From assembly GCA_947652605.1 (NCBI GenBank), contig OX393581.1:31056788-31120787 (forward strand): 64,000 bases of DNA, in the 5' to 3' direction. Below, piece by piece: positions 48,000-57,193 of this stretch. Within the stretch, counting starts at the first letter, position 1; each line of letters starts with the position of its first letter. This DNA comes from Elmis aenea. Taxonomy: Eukaryota > Arthropoda > Insecta > Coleoptera > Elmidae. The notes under the pieces are model-generated. The model saw only the letters and a list, made by a program, of their open reading frames with translations, was not told the DNA's origin and ran no database searches. Made by a program: the position numbers and the translations under genes.

Positions 48000-49912
48000 A
48001 TGGAGGTTGAAGAAATGGCATGTCTGTTGTATTATCACATTCGTCGTCGCAAAAAAGAAAAACATAAATATTGGGTCCATCCCATATTTTTAGAACGCCA
48101 TACTAAAGGCGCTTTCAATTTGCTGTATTATGATTTGCGCAAGCATGAAGACAAGTTTTTTAACTATTGTAGAATGAGCGTTCAATCATTTGATGAATTA
48201 CTTGGGCTGATTGCAGAACAAATAAGTGGACAAAATACTAATTTTCGCGAGAGTATACGTCCTGAAGAAAAACTCATCGTAACATTAAGGTAAGTGTTTA
48301 TTTTTTCTAAACATCACAGTTACCTGTTACACAACAAAAAATTAAATAATTAGAATTCATCCAAACAACATTATTGAAATAGGTCACAGTAATCAGATGA
48401 TTGAGAATTAAAACTTTCAATCGACTGATTTGAAGTTTCAGCAAATGGAGGACGAGTGTGGTATTGCTGACGTGAGGTGCTTGGATAATCATTATTCCAC
48501 TGTGAACCATGATGGGACTCATAACCGTCACGTCTGCAATAAGCTTGGTTAGGAGCTTGATATTTTTGAACCAATTTAATAAGGTCAATTTTAGCAGAGG
48601 GCTTTTGCGAATCTGGTATTTTTTTAAAGTCATCCAGCAAAGACAATAAAAACAATTTGTCCGAATCATCCTTGTCGCGATTCTCCCTGGCGCTAATGCT
48701 GGATTTTAAAATATTTACGATCTCCATGCCAATAGGATCTTCAGTTTTCCGTTTTTTTTAAAGTTGTGGACGATTCTGCGTTTCTTCTGTATCTTGAGGT
48801 GTTGCAGTTTCTACATTTTCACAGTCAATATTTGAGGATGTTGGAGCGGTTTCAGTTACGATTTTCAGAAAATGAAGTTGTTCAAAATATATATAAGTTG
48901 TTTTCTTTGTCGCAGAAGATCCACTTCGCACATTTTTTAACCGCCGTACTTCACGAGAATAGCTGTCTCTAAGATTTTTCCACTTTTTTTGTACTTGCAA
49001 ACCTACCATTAAAACAAAAAATATTTTTACAGGTATTTGGCCACTGGTTGCAGTTTCGGAGATTTTTGTCATAACTTTAGACTTGGGATGACTACCGTTA
49101 GGACAATAGTCAGACAAGTTTGTACTGCCATATGGACTGTACTAAAAGAATTAACACTACGAGAACCTACAAAGGAAGAATGGGAAAATATTGCGACGAT
49201 ATTCCAGCAGAGGGCACAATTCCCGAATTGTATAGGTGCCATTGACGGAAAACACATCAGAATCATTCAACCAACTCGAAGTGGATCGCTTTACTATAAT
49301 TATAAAAAATATTTCTCCATTGTGTTACTTGCCATTTGTGACGCAGATTACAAATTCATTTACATAGATGTTGGAGCGTATGGTAAATGTAGTGATTCAT
49401 CAATATTTAAAGATTCGACGATCTATCAAAAACTGATAAACAAGACATTGCAAGTACCAGATAAGTGTCCTATATCAACTACAGATCCTACACCGATGCC
49501 ACATGTTTTCGTCGGAGATGAAGCTTTTCCTCTTACAGAGAACATAATGCGGCCATACTCAGGCACTCATCTGTCCAGAAAGAAAAGTATTTAACTATAG
49601 ATTAAGCAGGGCTCGGAAATACATTGAATGTACATTTGGTATTTTGGCCAATAAGTGGCGTATTTTCCATCGTCCTCTTGATGTTGATATTGATTTTGCT
49701 ATTGATATAGTTAAAACGTGCTGCATCTTACACAATTTTGTTCGCATCAGAGATGGTGTTAAATGCGAAGATACGTTTACCTATTTTCCTACATCCGAGG
49801 AAGAATCACAGGAAAGAAACAGGAGTTCTCGTCTTACAACCTCATATCGAGATAATTTTGCAAGATATTTTGTAAACGAGGGTCAAGTTACATGGCAAAA
49901 TAATAGTTATTT
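48000..49912 (+). pseudogene. Harbinger transposase, two exons, frameshifted
   Basis: DDE nuclease of the PIF/Harbinger family (DDE_Tnp_4; HARBI1-like), which cuts and moves the element. Exon 1 (48000-48289, ATG chosen because MEVEEMACLLYY begins the conserved N-terminus) joins exon 2 (49033 on) through a GT..AG intron to give TLRYLATGCSF, a typical Harbinger block. Catalytic residues are visible: D in GAIDGKH (49244), D in VGDEAFPL (49517) and E in RKYIECTFGIL (49626). A +1 frameshift in an A-rich run at 49579-49590 lies between the second D and the E, so the product is cut short. The 3' end runs into the inserted recombinase element after ..VTWQNN, replacing the natural stop. Confidence 0.88.
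48290..49032 (+). other. Transposase intron containing the opposite-strand MADF-BESS exon
   Basis: Donor AAG|GTAAGTG at 48289/48290 and acceptor TTTTTACAG|GTATTTGG at 49032/49033. The splice restores the frame exactly. On the minus strand this same 743 bp contains the whole second exon of the accessory gene. Confidence 0.8.
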
Positions 49913-51759
49913 ATGTACCAAGGCCAAAAAGTGTAACTTTTTCGGCCGCGTCTGGTTTGCTGGCCGAGACGTAGTCGAGGCCAGCAAAAAGGCAAGGCCG
50001 AAAAAGTACGTTTTGGCCGAGGTGCATATTACATTTTTTGTGCGATCGAATCAAAAACAATTTAAATTTTTAGTATTTTTAAAAATATAGGTTAGAAACT
50101 ACGTGACATTCTGTCACTGACAGATGACGGCGTATGCTGTTAAGGGTGGACGTACTTGCTTAATTCTGTACATAATTAATTTAAAAAACCTTTTTTTGTT
50201 GATTAAGTAAATAAAAAGTACTACATCATAAACAATTTATTTATTAATGGTGTAATTGATTGTGATAGTACATTTATTACAGTTATTCAAATTTACACCT
50301 GAGGCAGTGTCTTGTACATTTTTATTACATATAGAAGTGTTCGCCACAGCGGAAGTGAAGTTTGGAGTTGTAGCATTGATATTAAAATTCTTTTCTTTTA
50401 AAATCTTGTTAGCGATTTCAACTTTGTTGGTTATAGAGTCTTCAACATAACCTTCAGCGACGGTCGAACTCTTCCAACCACCGTGTCGCTTTAGAGTTAG
50501 GATATCACCTCCAGCATCAGCTAATAATGATGCCGATGTGCGGCGAAAACAGTGGCCGGTATATTCATTTGAATTAGGTAATTGTAAATATTTCGCAATT
50601 ACACTAGGCATTTTACCAAAAGTGTGTATTCCAACCACTTGCTTATTGCATTTTCCATTTTGGTATTTCAAGAAAAATGTTTTATGAGTGACGTTAGGTC
50701 TCAATAATGTATATTTTCGATATATTTCTAGCGCACTTACTCCATCGCAAATTTCGTCGGTTACAGTAAACATTCTTGATTTACTTGTTTTTGAATCGGG
50801 TATTTTAATTACAAGGATATCATTATTATCTTTTATATTCTCAATAGAAAGATTACGTAGCTCTTCTCGGCGGCATGCACCAGCAATAGCAAATATTAAA
50901 CATACCTAGAAAATATAAAGCTTTGAATAAAATCGAGTAATTATATCTTCACTTACTTTGTTCATTAAATAGGTTTCATCAGGTGCATTAAGCAAAAACC
51001 TATTTATCTCGTCTCTTACAAATACTTTTGATTTTTTGGCTTTGTAACCCACCTTTTGTTTTTTCAAAAATGCAATGAGTTTACAATATTTGCTTATATT
51101 TACATCATTTTTCGCTATTAAAGTTGCTTTTAACATTGAAAATGTTGACCATAATGTTGAACATTTACATTGTTTCGCTTTTTGAGAAAAATAAGCAAGC
51201 AGGACGTTTTCACTATATTTACTTATTTTTTTATTATTGCACCATTCCATAAATAAATTGTATTGTTTTTCATATAATGTTGCAGATTTGTTCGGCAGAA
51301 GATTTAATTTTACTGCCTCTGCTTCTTCATGAACGTCAGGTGGTGTATTCATGGGTGATGTATCACTCTCTTCGTCACTTCATTGGTCCATCTTTTAATT
51401 ATAAATTAACTATAAATAATTATAAAATTATGTACTTGAACGTTGAACTTTATCTATACGTTGAACTCAGTATTAACATTAACACCAAAATGTTTGGTTA
51501 TAAACTTGACAGTTACCAACTTAAACACCCTACATAGCGGGAACTCGGAGAAATTAGATCAGCACGCACATTAGTACTTAAATGCAAATTTACTTTTTCG
51601 TACGCTGTAGTTACTTTATCGGACGTTGCTAAGGGCAACGGCCGTAAAAGTAACTTTATCGGACGTTGCTAAGGATAACGCCGGTAATGCAGTACTTTAC
51701 GGTTGCTAACGCGTCCGTAAAACAGCTGTTTCTAGTACGATCGCACAAAAATATGTTTA
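49902..51759. mobile_element. Tyrosine recombinase transposon, Crypton-like (level 4)
   Basis: About 1.86 kb inserted at the 3' end of the Harbinger transposase and inside the intron of the MADF gene. Boundaries are set by the points where similarity to the gene-less copy at 40739-41095 begins and ends, so they are approximate to a few bases. It has a left GGCCAAAAAGT..TTTTTCGGCC region, TTTTTGTGCGATCG at about 50034-50048, the recombinase gene on the minus strand, GTTGCTAAGG-containing repeats at 51620-51690, and CGATCGCACAAAAA near 51737-51751. No clear target duplication was found. Confidence 0.85.
50237..51352 (-). CDS. Tyrosine recombinase (Crypton-type), apparently intact
   Basis: Site-specific recombinase of the phage-integrase fold, expected to cut and join DNA through a 3'-phosphotyrosine and so move its element. 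Exon 1 is 51352-50957 and exon 2 is 50905-50237, with a 51-bp GTAAGT..TAG intron. Spliced length is 354 residues, no internal stop. The full catalytic set is readable: R144 (GACRREEL), K in PDSKTSKSR (171 or 174), H250-x-x-R253 (HCFRRTSASLLADAG), the H/W position as W276 (with H273 nearby) and Y285 (GGWKSSTVAEGY). The N-terminal 130 residues match a core-binding (SAM-like) domain in position and composition. No GCR1 or zinc-finger domain is seen. The start ATG is preceded by an acidic DEESDTSP-coding stretch with no earlier in-frame ATG noticed. The family label is from motif memory; KolobokY or another YR group remains possible. Confidence 0.85.
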
Positions 51760-52595
51760 ATATATGAATTTACTAACCGAATTGTTTCTTTTCTTCCAAT
51801 AATATTTCTTCTCCTCCAAGTTTATCCACGATTTCCTCCCATAACTTTTTTCTAACATTTTTATCACTGTATTCACCTAAAGTGATATTCCATATCGGAG
51901 GTCGCTGCTCCACCTCTATAATAAGTGCCTCTATATCAAAATATTTGTTATCCATCACGTTGGACTCACAGAACATACACAAGCGTTATATGTTTGACAA
52001 GTCGCGCGCGACTGACAGTTGCAGTGGGTTATGCTCCATATAAAAACGTGTAATCTAAAGTCGCGCGCGACAATCGAGTCGCGGCGGAATCGCTATTCAA
52101 AATCCTGTCGCGCGCTGCAAGCGAGTCGCGTCGCGTCAGTGGGCGTTGCGCCATATAAATACATAGAAAATTAAGCCGCGCGCGACTCAACGCGACCTGT
52201 CGCGCGCGACAGGTCGCGCCAGTGGGTTATGGCCCTAAAAGTGCTGCCCCAAAAAAAGTGCCGCCCGGGGCGGACGCTACGCTACTGTATGCAATCAAAA
52301 GTTCCGTGCATCGCTACAGTTGGTATTTTATATGAAGATATAGTAATGAACAAATTATTGTATCGATATAAGAAGAGTTGTTATTTTCTGGTATTTTTAA
52401 TTTTTTGATATTTAAATAACATGTAGTTGTAGATAATTAGTATACTAATTAAAAATAAATAAAACTTTTCGAAAAAGTTTCAAATTAAAAAAAAAATTAT
52501 TCATAGAATTCTTTATGGTACCGTCGAAAATCTCTCGCGTGCCAAGTTTGGCACGCGTGCCACCTATTTGCCATCCCTGAAATAGAGGATCCAAC

Positions 52596-52721
52596 TAGCA
52601 ATTAACTATTATATTAACAAAATAACTCAAACATAAAATCTATCACGCTTTTTCAATTATTGCCTAGGCGTCTTGTACAAGTTCACTTTTAAAAAAATTC
52701 CAAATAGTGGAAAATAAAATT
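52596..52721. other. Short spacer between two hAT elements
   Basis: AT-rich sequence between the nest and the next hAT MITE. Nothing recognised. Confidence 0.6.
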
Positions 52722-52729
52722 GTCAAGAT

Positions 52730-53376
52730 CAGTGATGTGAGTGTGTCATATGACCGCGTCATGACAGTTTGTCATGACGGTCATGACGTCACGTCACAAT
52801 GATTTTAAATGACCGTGACCATTCTAACCTCCAAAATTCAAAATGACAGTTTTTCTAACATCCAAAAATGACAGTTTTAAGTTTACATGGTGGTTGTCAC
52901 TTGATTTGTGTTAATCTTAATTGCAATATCGATATTAAAACTATAAAAACCACTATATAAAGTATTCTGAAAGTTGGTAAACACGTTATCCTGCAAGTTC
53001 GCAGCAAAAGGTAGCTACTACTTATGGTTGCCAATTTTGTAGAAAGAGATACGGATTTCATGCCACTAGAATGGCAGAACATTTAATTACAACATGCAAG
53101 AACTGCAAATAAAAGTTTTATTTAAAAAAATTAGCTCTCAGCATAAGTAGTCCAAAATCACCTTCAACTCCCTCGACTTCTAGAGCCTTCTCTGAAGGAA
53201 TACAATACCCAGATAGAGATACTGATACTAATAATTTTGCTTTTTATTTATTATTCCTATTACATATATATTAATTTTATACCATTGTTATAAAAATAAT
53301 CATAAATGACGGTCATATGACCGGTCATGACGGTCATGACGTCACAATCATAAATGACCGTCATTTCACATCACTG
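52730..53376. mobile_element. hAT element, internally deleted
   Basis: 647 bp with ends CAGTGATGTGAGTGTG and TTTCACATCACTG and a perfect 8-bp duplication GTCAAGAT (52722-52729 and 53377-53384). TGACCGTCATGAC-type words are repeated inside both ends. It retains a zinc-finger piece of the lost transposase. Confidence 0.88.
53008..53112 (+). pseudogene. BED zinc-finger remnant of the hAT transposase
   Basis: The plus strand reads GCQFCRKRYGFHATRMAEHL then ITTCKNCK and a stop: C-x2-C ... H ... MAEHL-x-x-x-C, the BED-finger pattern found at the N-terminus of hAT transposases. The stop at 53110 ends it before any catalytic domain. Confidence 0.6.
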
Positions 53377-53384
53377 GTCAAGAT

Positions 53385-54290
53385 ACTATTTATAATAAAT
53401 TATTTAAAACCTACCATAGCTAAAAAAGTTTAGTAAAAATCGAATAAGCTCAACTTATTTACAAAATACTAAAAAATAAACTAAAATCGAATGTTATCAC
53501 AAAAAAACTGTTCTTTGCATAAATACCAAACACGAGGTGCTTTGAGTTTTTATTTGCACCCTGTTTTTTTAACATTGGCCTAAATAATCCTATTGTTTTA
53601 AGTTTAAAAACTTTTAAAATTAGTTTACCTGAATATTTAAAAGATACGGATTAAAAAAGGAGATTTGTTAAAAGCTTAAAGAATATTATTCGTTAATCTA
53701 GTTCGTTCCACATCTTCGTTATGTTAATTTGTTTTAGAATTGAAAGGTTTATTTTTCATTTTGTTTTCTCCAAGCAAAGTTGCTTATATTTTTTTCCCAT
53801 TTGTTTTCATGTACTATTCTTATTCTGCACATCTATTATTTTATAAGCAAGCCAAAATAAATTGTTGCCTGATGTTTGTAACAACTTCGTTACCAGCGTA
53901 AGTTGCTTTAAAGTTGGCAATGATAGTTTTTTTGTTGAAATAATATAACCAAATACATAATTAATAATTTTTTTCAGGTAAAAAAATTTCCTGTCAATTT
54001 GTAAGAATTGTTTTGTGTTGTTTATTATAAAGAGAATAACTAAATTAAATATTAAAAACAAAAAAATTGTACATGCTTTTAGATTTGCAAAGACACGACT
54101 TGTATTCATTACATCGAAGGACGTAACAGGACAATTACACTCTGCTTTTTTGCACAAGAGGTTAATTGTCCAGGAAGGTACTTACACGGTAAGGTTTTTA
54201 TACAAGGGATTATTGTCCGGGAGGTTGCGCTAGGCTAGAACCATCGTAATAATCATTGTTACTACAAAGTAGGGAGCTGCAAAAATATTT
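53385..54290. other. Intergenic sequence, nothing recognised
   Basis: AT-rich with no motif or TIR pair noticed. Confidence 0.5.
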
Positions 54291-54339
54291 TAGGATATTT
54301 AGGGGGCCGCGATTACTAAAACGTTAGGAACCGCTGATG
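54291..54339. mobile_element. One-sided hAT MITE end
   Basis: GGGGGCCGCGATTACTAAAA.. leading to GTTAGGAACCGCTG resembles a hAT terminal CAGCGGTTCCTAAC read from the right. The matching left end was not found. Confidence 0.4.
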
Positions 54340-56185
54340 CAGAGTACGAATTCGTAAAAATCGCTGCTTGAGCAAGCCTAAATATTGGGCGATAAAAATT
54401 GCGTTTCATATTTTGCATGTGAATTAAATACGTAAAGTGAAGTAGAGCTGTGCTGATAAACATAAAAAAAAACTAAACCAAAGTTTAAAATTGGTCTTTT
54501 AAATGTTACAAAATATGTATTGAGTCTTCAAATTTATAATTACTCATGAATTGAGTGCTTTCAAATAATTTTTCTGAAACTGTCTGAACGTTGTGTTGAA
54601 ATACTTGAAATTTATGCTGGTTCTATTGAAGTTAATATTATAATTTCTTTGATGTCACTAGAACGTGTTGTGATATCGAAACGATTGCCGCTAAATATTA
54701 TTTTGCAAATTAATTTGCGTAGGCGGGTGCTGACATTTCGTTGGTATTAATAAATTTTATCTCTAACCTTTGACATTATTTTGATCAAAGGAGCAAGCGG
54801 ATGAGTTTTGTAGCCTGTTATCCTTGAGCCATAAGTCTCATGAATGAAAACTTTCGCAATAGTTTATTGTTTTCAAGTTTATCGTGTTTGTTTGTACATT
54901 GTCACAAGTCGATATCACTAGCTTCGTTGTGCGCATTTATCTGCCCTGCCTCTTTATGAATTTTAAATTAATTTCGTCGTAACATGGCCTTTAATTAAAT
55001 TTATGCGATAGACGGGAGTCCCAGAGGGGATCACGAAACTTTATGTAAAATTGTCGCGAATAAAATCCAGGTCGAATACTTGTAATTTCTTGTTATTATG
55101 TAAAGCAAAATTCCTCACTTAAGTTTACCATGTATTAAGATAAATTTTATTAACTAAAAATTTAAAAAAGAAAGCAAATTATTGAGGAAATACGACACGA
55201 TGCAGAGTATATAAAACTGGCCATAAGCTAAGAATAGGCTAATCATATTGTCCATGAATATATTTTAATAAGATTGAAAGAAGAACCCTAAGATCTTCAC
55301 ATAATTAAAGAAATAATTTGACATTGATGTTGTGAATGGCAATTTATTGACTAAAATTGAGCAATTAAACGTAAAAAAATGCTTTTAGAAAAAATTAATT
55401 GTCTATATTGTCTTTTTGCGTTTGAAAATTTGGTATAATTTTGTTCTTTTACTTATTTATTATTTATTTAACTGTAGCTTAATAATACAAATCATATCTT
55501 ATAGTCTGCAACTGATTGTCATGCATTTTACTTTATACTGTAATTATCTTTGGTAACGATTAATTTTGCATACTTTTTGTTAGCTTTTTAATATTTATTT
55601 ATTCTACAAAGCATGCCAATGATTTTTCTGACGTAAAATGTGGATATTCGTAGTATTGGACTGTTTTGCGAGATTCTTTTTTCTTCATAATAATCCCATT
55701 ATTTTTTATTGTCTTATTTGTCAGCTTAGTGTCACGATGTTTCGTTATCTGTGTCAATCGAATAAAAATCAAATCGCTTTATAAGCCTGAAACAGTTTGG
55801 CGTCGTTTTTATCGTTTTAAAGTTTCTTTAGATGAAAAATTTTGAGTAACCAAACTTAAAACCGTGAAAATATTTTGATTAGATAAAGAAAAATTTAAGG
55901 AGCGTAGTTTTCTTAATTGAGGGAATTTTCATAGTCAACCGAAAAGTAAGTGAGAAGTTAATCACGTCCGAATAGTAAATTTGTTTTGTTTTTATTGGTA
56001 TTAATGTGGAATGACAAAATAACTAAAAAATAACTTTAGGGTTGGTAATAAATTAATGCATGTAATATATTGTGGCATCAATTATTTTTATTTTACTTTA
56101 ATATTATTTAATTTAGTTAATGAATAACATAAAATGCATAATGATGCGTCAGTGTTTGTAAAAAAAAAATTCACATAAAGACATG
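54340..56185. other. Intergenic sequence, nothing recognised
   Basis: AT-rich. No gene, terminal repeats or tandem repeats noticed. Confidence 0.5.
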
Positions 56186-56940
56186 GCCAACTAGGGTTTC
56201 TATTTAAAAAAATATAAGTTTATTTTATATCTCGAAAGTCAAAGTCGCTAAAATTATTTTAATTTCGTTTTTAAATTACGCATAATCTGTATAGAAAACC
56301 TTAATAACATTTTGTTCTATTTTAATAAATAAAGAAGTTATAATAAATTTTTAAAAATGATGAAATTTCATTTTTCGTCGAAAAGCGATATGAAAAATCT
56401 GATTAGATAGGTGTTTTTTTCTCAAAAAAATTGCCCAAGAGACCGATATCAGATTTTCGCTCTATTGCGCTAACTGAGATACCCTGTAAAACATTCGAAT
56501 TTGGTCCACCCTGTTCTATACGGTCCGTCAAAAAATAAATAAGCTATACAATCAACTTGTTGTTTTTGTTGGTACACTACCGGTTTTTAAACATAAGGAA
56601 TATTTGTAAAGATGTCATACAAATAAAGTAAAATAGGTTGCCTAAACTGTATGATCACACTGTGTAGGCTCCCACAGACAGAGGCGGTACATAGACAAAC
56701 TCGTAGTAGTTACATCTATCTTGATTTAACTTACTAGCCAATTTTTTTAGTTATTTTATTAACTTTATTTTAATATCAAATCCTCAATGTTGCTGTTTCT
56801 GAATGCAGTTTTTTATTCTGCATCTGAAAATGTGAAAATGTACAGGGTGTTTCATTAAAAAAATTAAATTGGGGTAATTTTCTGCTAAATCGGAAATGCA
56901 AAAAATGTATTATGTCAATAAATTTCTATTTTGTTACCAC
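56186..56940. mobile_element. Decayed one-sided pieces of ACAGGGTGT-type elements
   Basis: GCCAACTAGGGTTTCTATTTAAAAAAATATAAG.. resembles the inner arm of the foldback at 28734-30285. ACCCTGTAAAACATTCG (56491) and ACAGGGTGTTTCATT (56841) look like old outer ends. No complete pair with a TA duplication could be assembled. Confidence 0.4.
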
Positions 56941-57193
56941 ATCGTCATGCTAAATTTGAAAAAAAAGGTTTGAAAATATCTTTCTCCTAACCCTATATAA
57001 TGACCTTTCTGGTGTGCCGTAGTTTCCAAAATATCTTTGCATAATTTGTTCCAAATATCCATTTTTTTATGCGATTCTTTAAAAAAGACAGCAGTACAAT
57101 TAAGCGTATTTAAAATGATCGCTGCGTTTATATTGGATTTAGTAATATCGCTAACCACTAAATTTAAAATATGATAAACATCATACGAGTATA

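Larger units (their letters stand above)
48371..51955 (-). pseudogene. Harbinger accessory MADF-BESS protein, two exons, in-frame stop
   Basis: DNA-binding partner that in Harbinger elements typically guides the transposase to the ends. Exon 1 (51955-51778; MDN start preferred, with an alternative ATG 21 bases upstream) encodes the first MADF half (IEVEQRPPIWNI, then KKLWEEIVDKLGG). Donor G|GTTAGT at 51777 joins acceptor TAG|GTTTGC at 49003 to give KKQFGLQVQKKWKNLRDSY, the second MADF half. An in-frame TAA at 48758-48760 follows ..NRPQL. The frame continues without shift through KKRKTEDP to a BESS motif (DKLFLLSLLDDFKKIP) and ends at 48371. As read, the product would have MADF but lack BESS. 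The stop borders an A-run and could be a sequencing error. Confidence 0.82.
47738..52235. mobile_element. PIF/Harbinger transposon (level 3)
   Basis: Perfect 34-bp TIRs (47738-47771 and 52202-52235) beginning GGGCCATAACCCACTGGCGC, flanked by TAA on both sides (47735-47737 and 52236-52238), the classic Harbinger target. It carries a Harbinger transposase on the plus strand and a MADF-BESS protein on the minus strand. GC-rich subterminal repeats of GTCGCGCGCGAC type fill 52000-52200. Its original length without the level-4 insertion would be about 2.64 kb. Confidence 0.93.
47106..52287. mobile_element. Inner hAT element (level 2)
   Basis: Starts CAGTGGCGTAGCCTGGGG and ends CGGACGCTACGCTACTG, with the 8-bp duplication TATGCAAT on both sides (47098-47105 and 52288-52295). 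GCCGCCCGGGGCGG lies just inside both ends. Without the Harbinger insertion it is about 680 bp and has no recognisable transposase. Confidence 0.9.
46953..52579. mobile_element. Outer hAT element (level 1 of the nest)
   Basis: TIRs CAGGGATGGCAAATAGG and CCTATTTGCCATCCCTG, flanked by a perfect 8-bp duplication AAATAGAG (46945-46952 and 52580-52587). Without its insertions the element is only about 440 bp (46953-47097 plus 52288-52579) and has no transposase, so it is non-autonomous. GTGCCAAA and TTTGGCAC words repeat near the ends. Confidence 0.9.
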
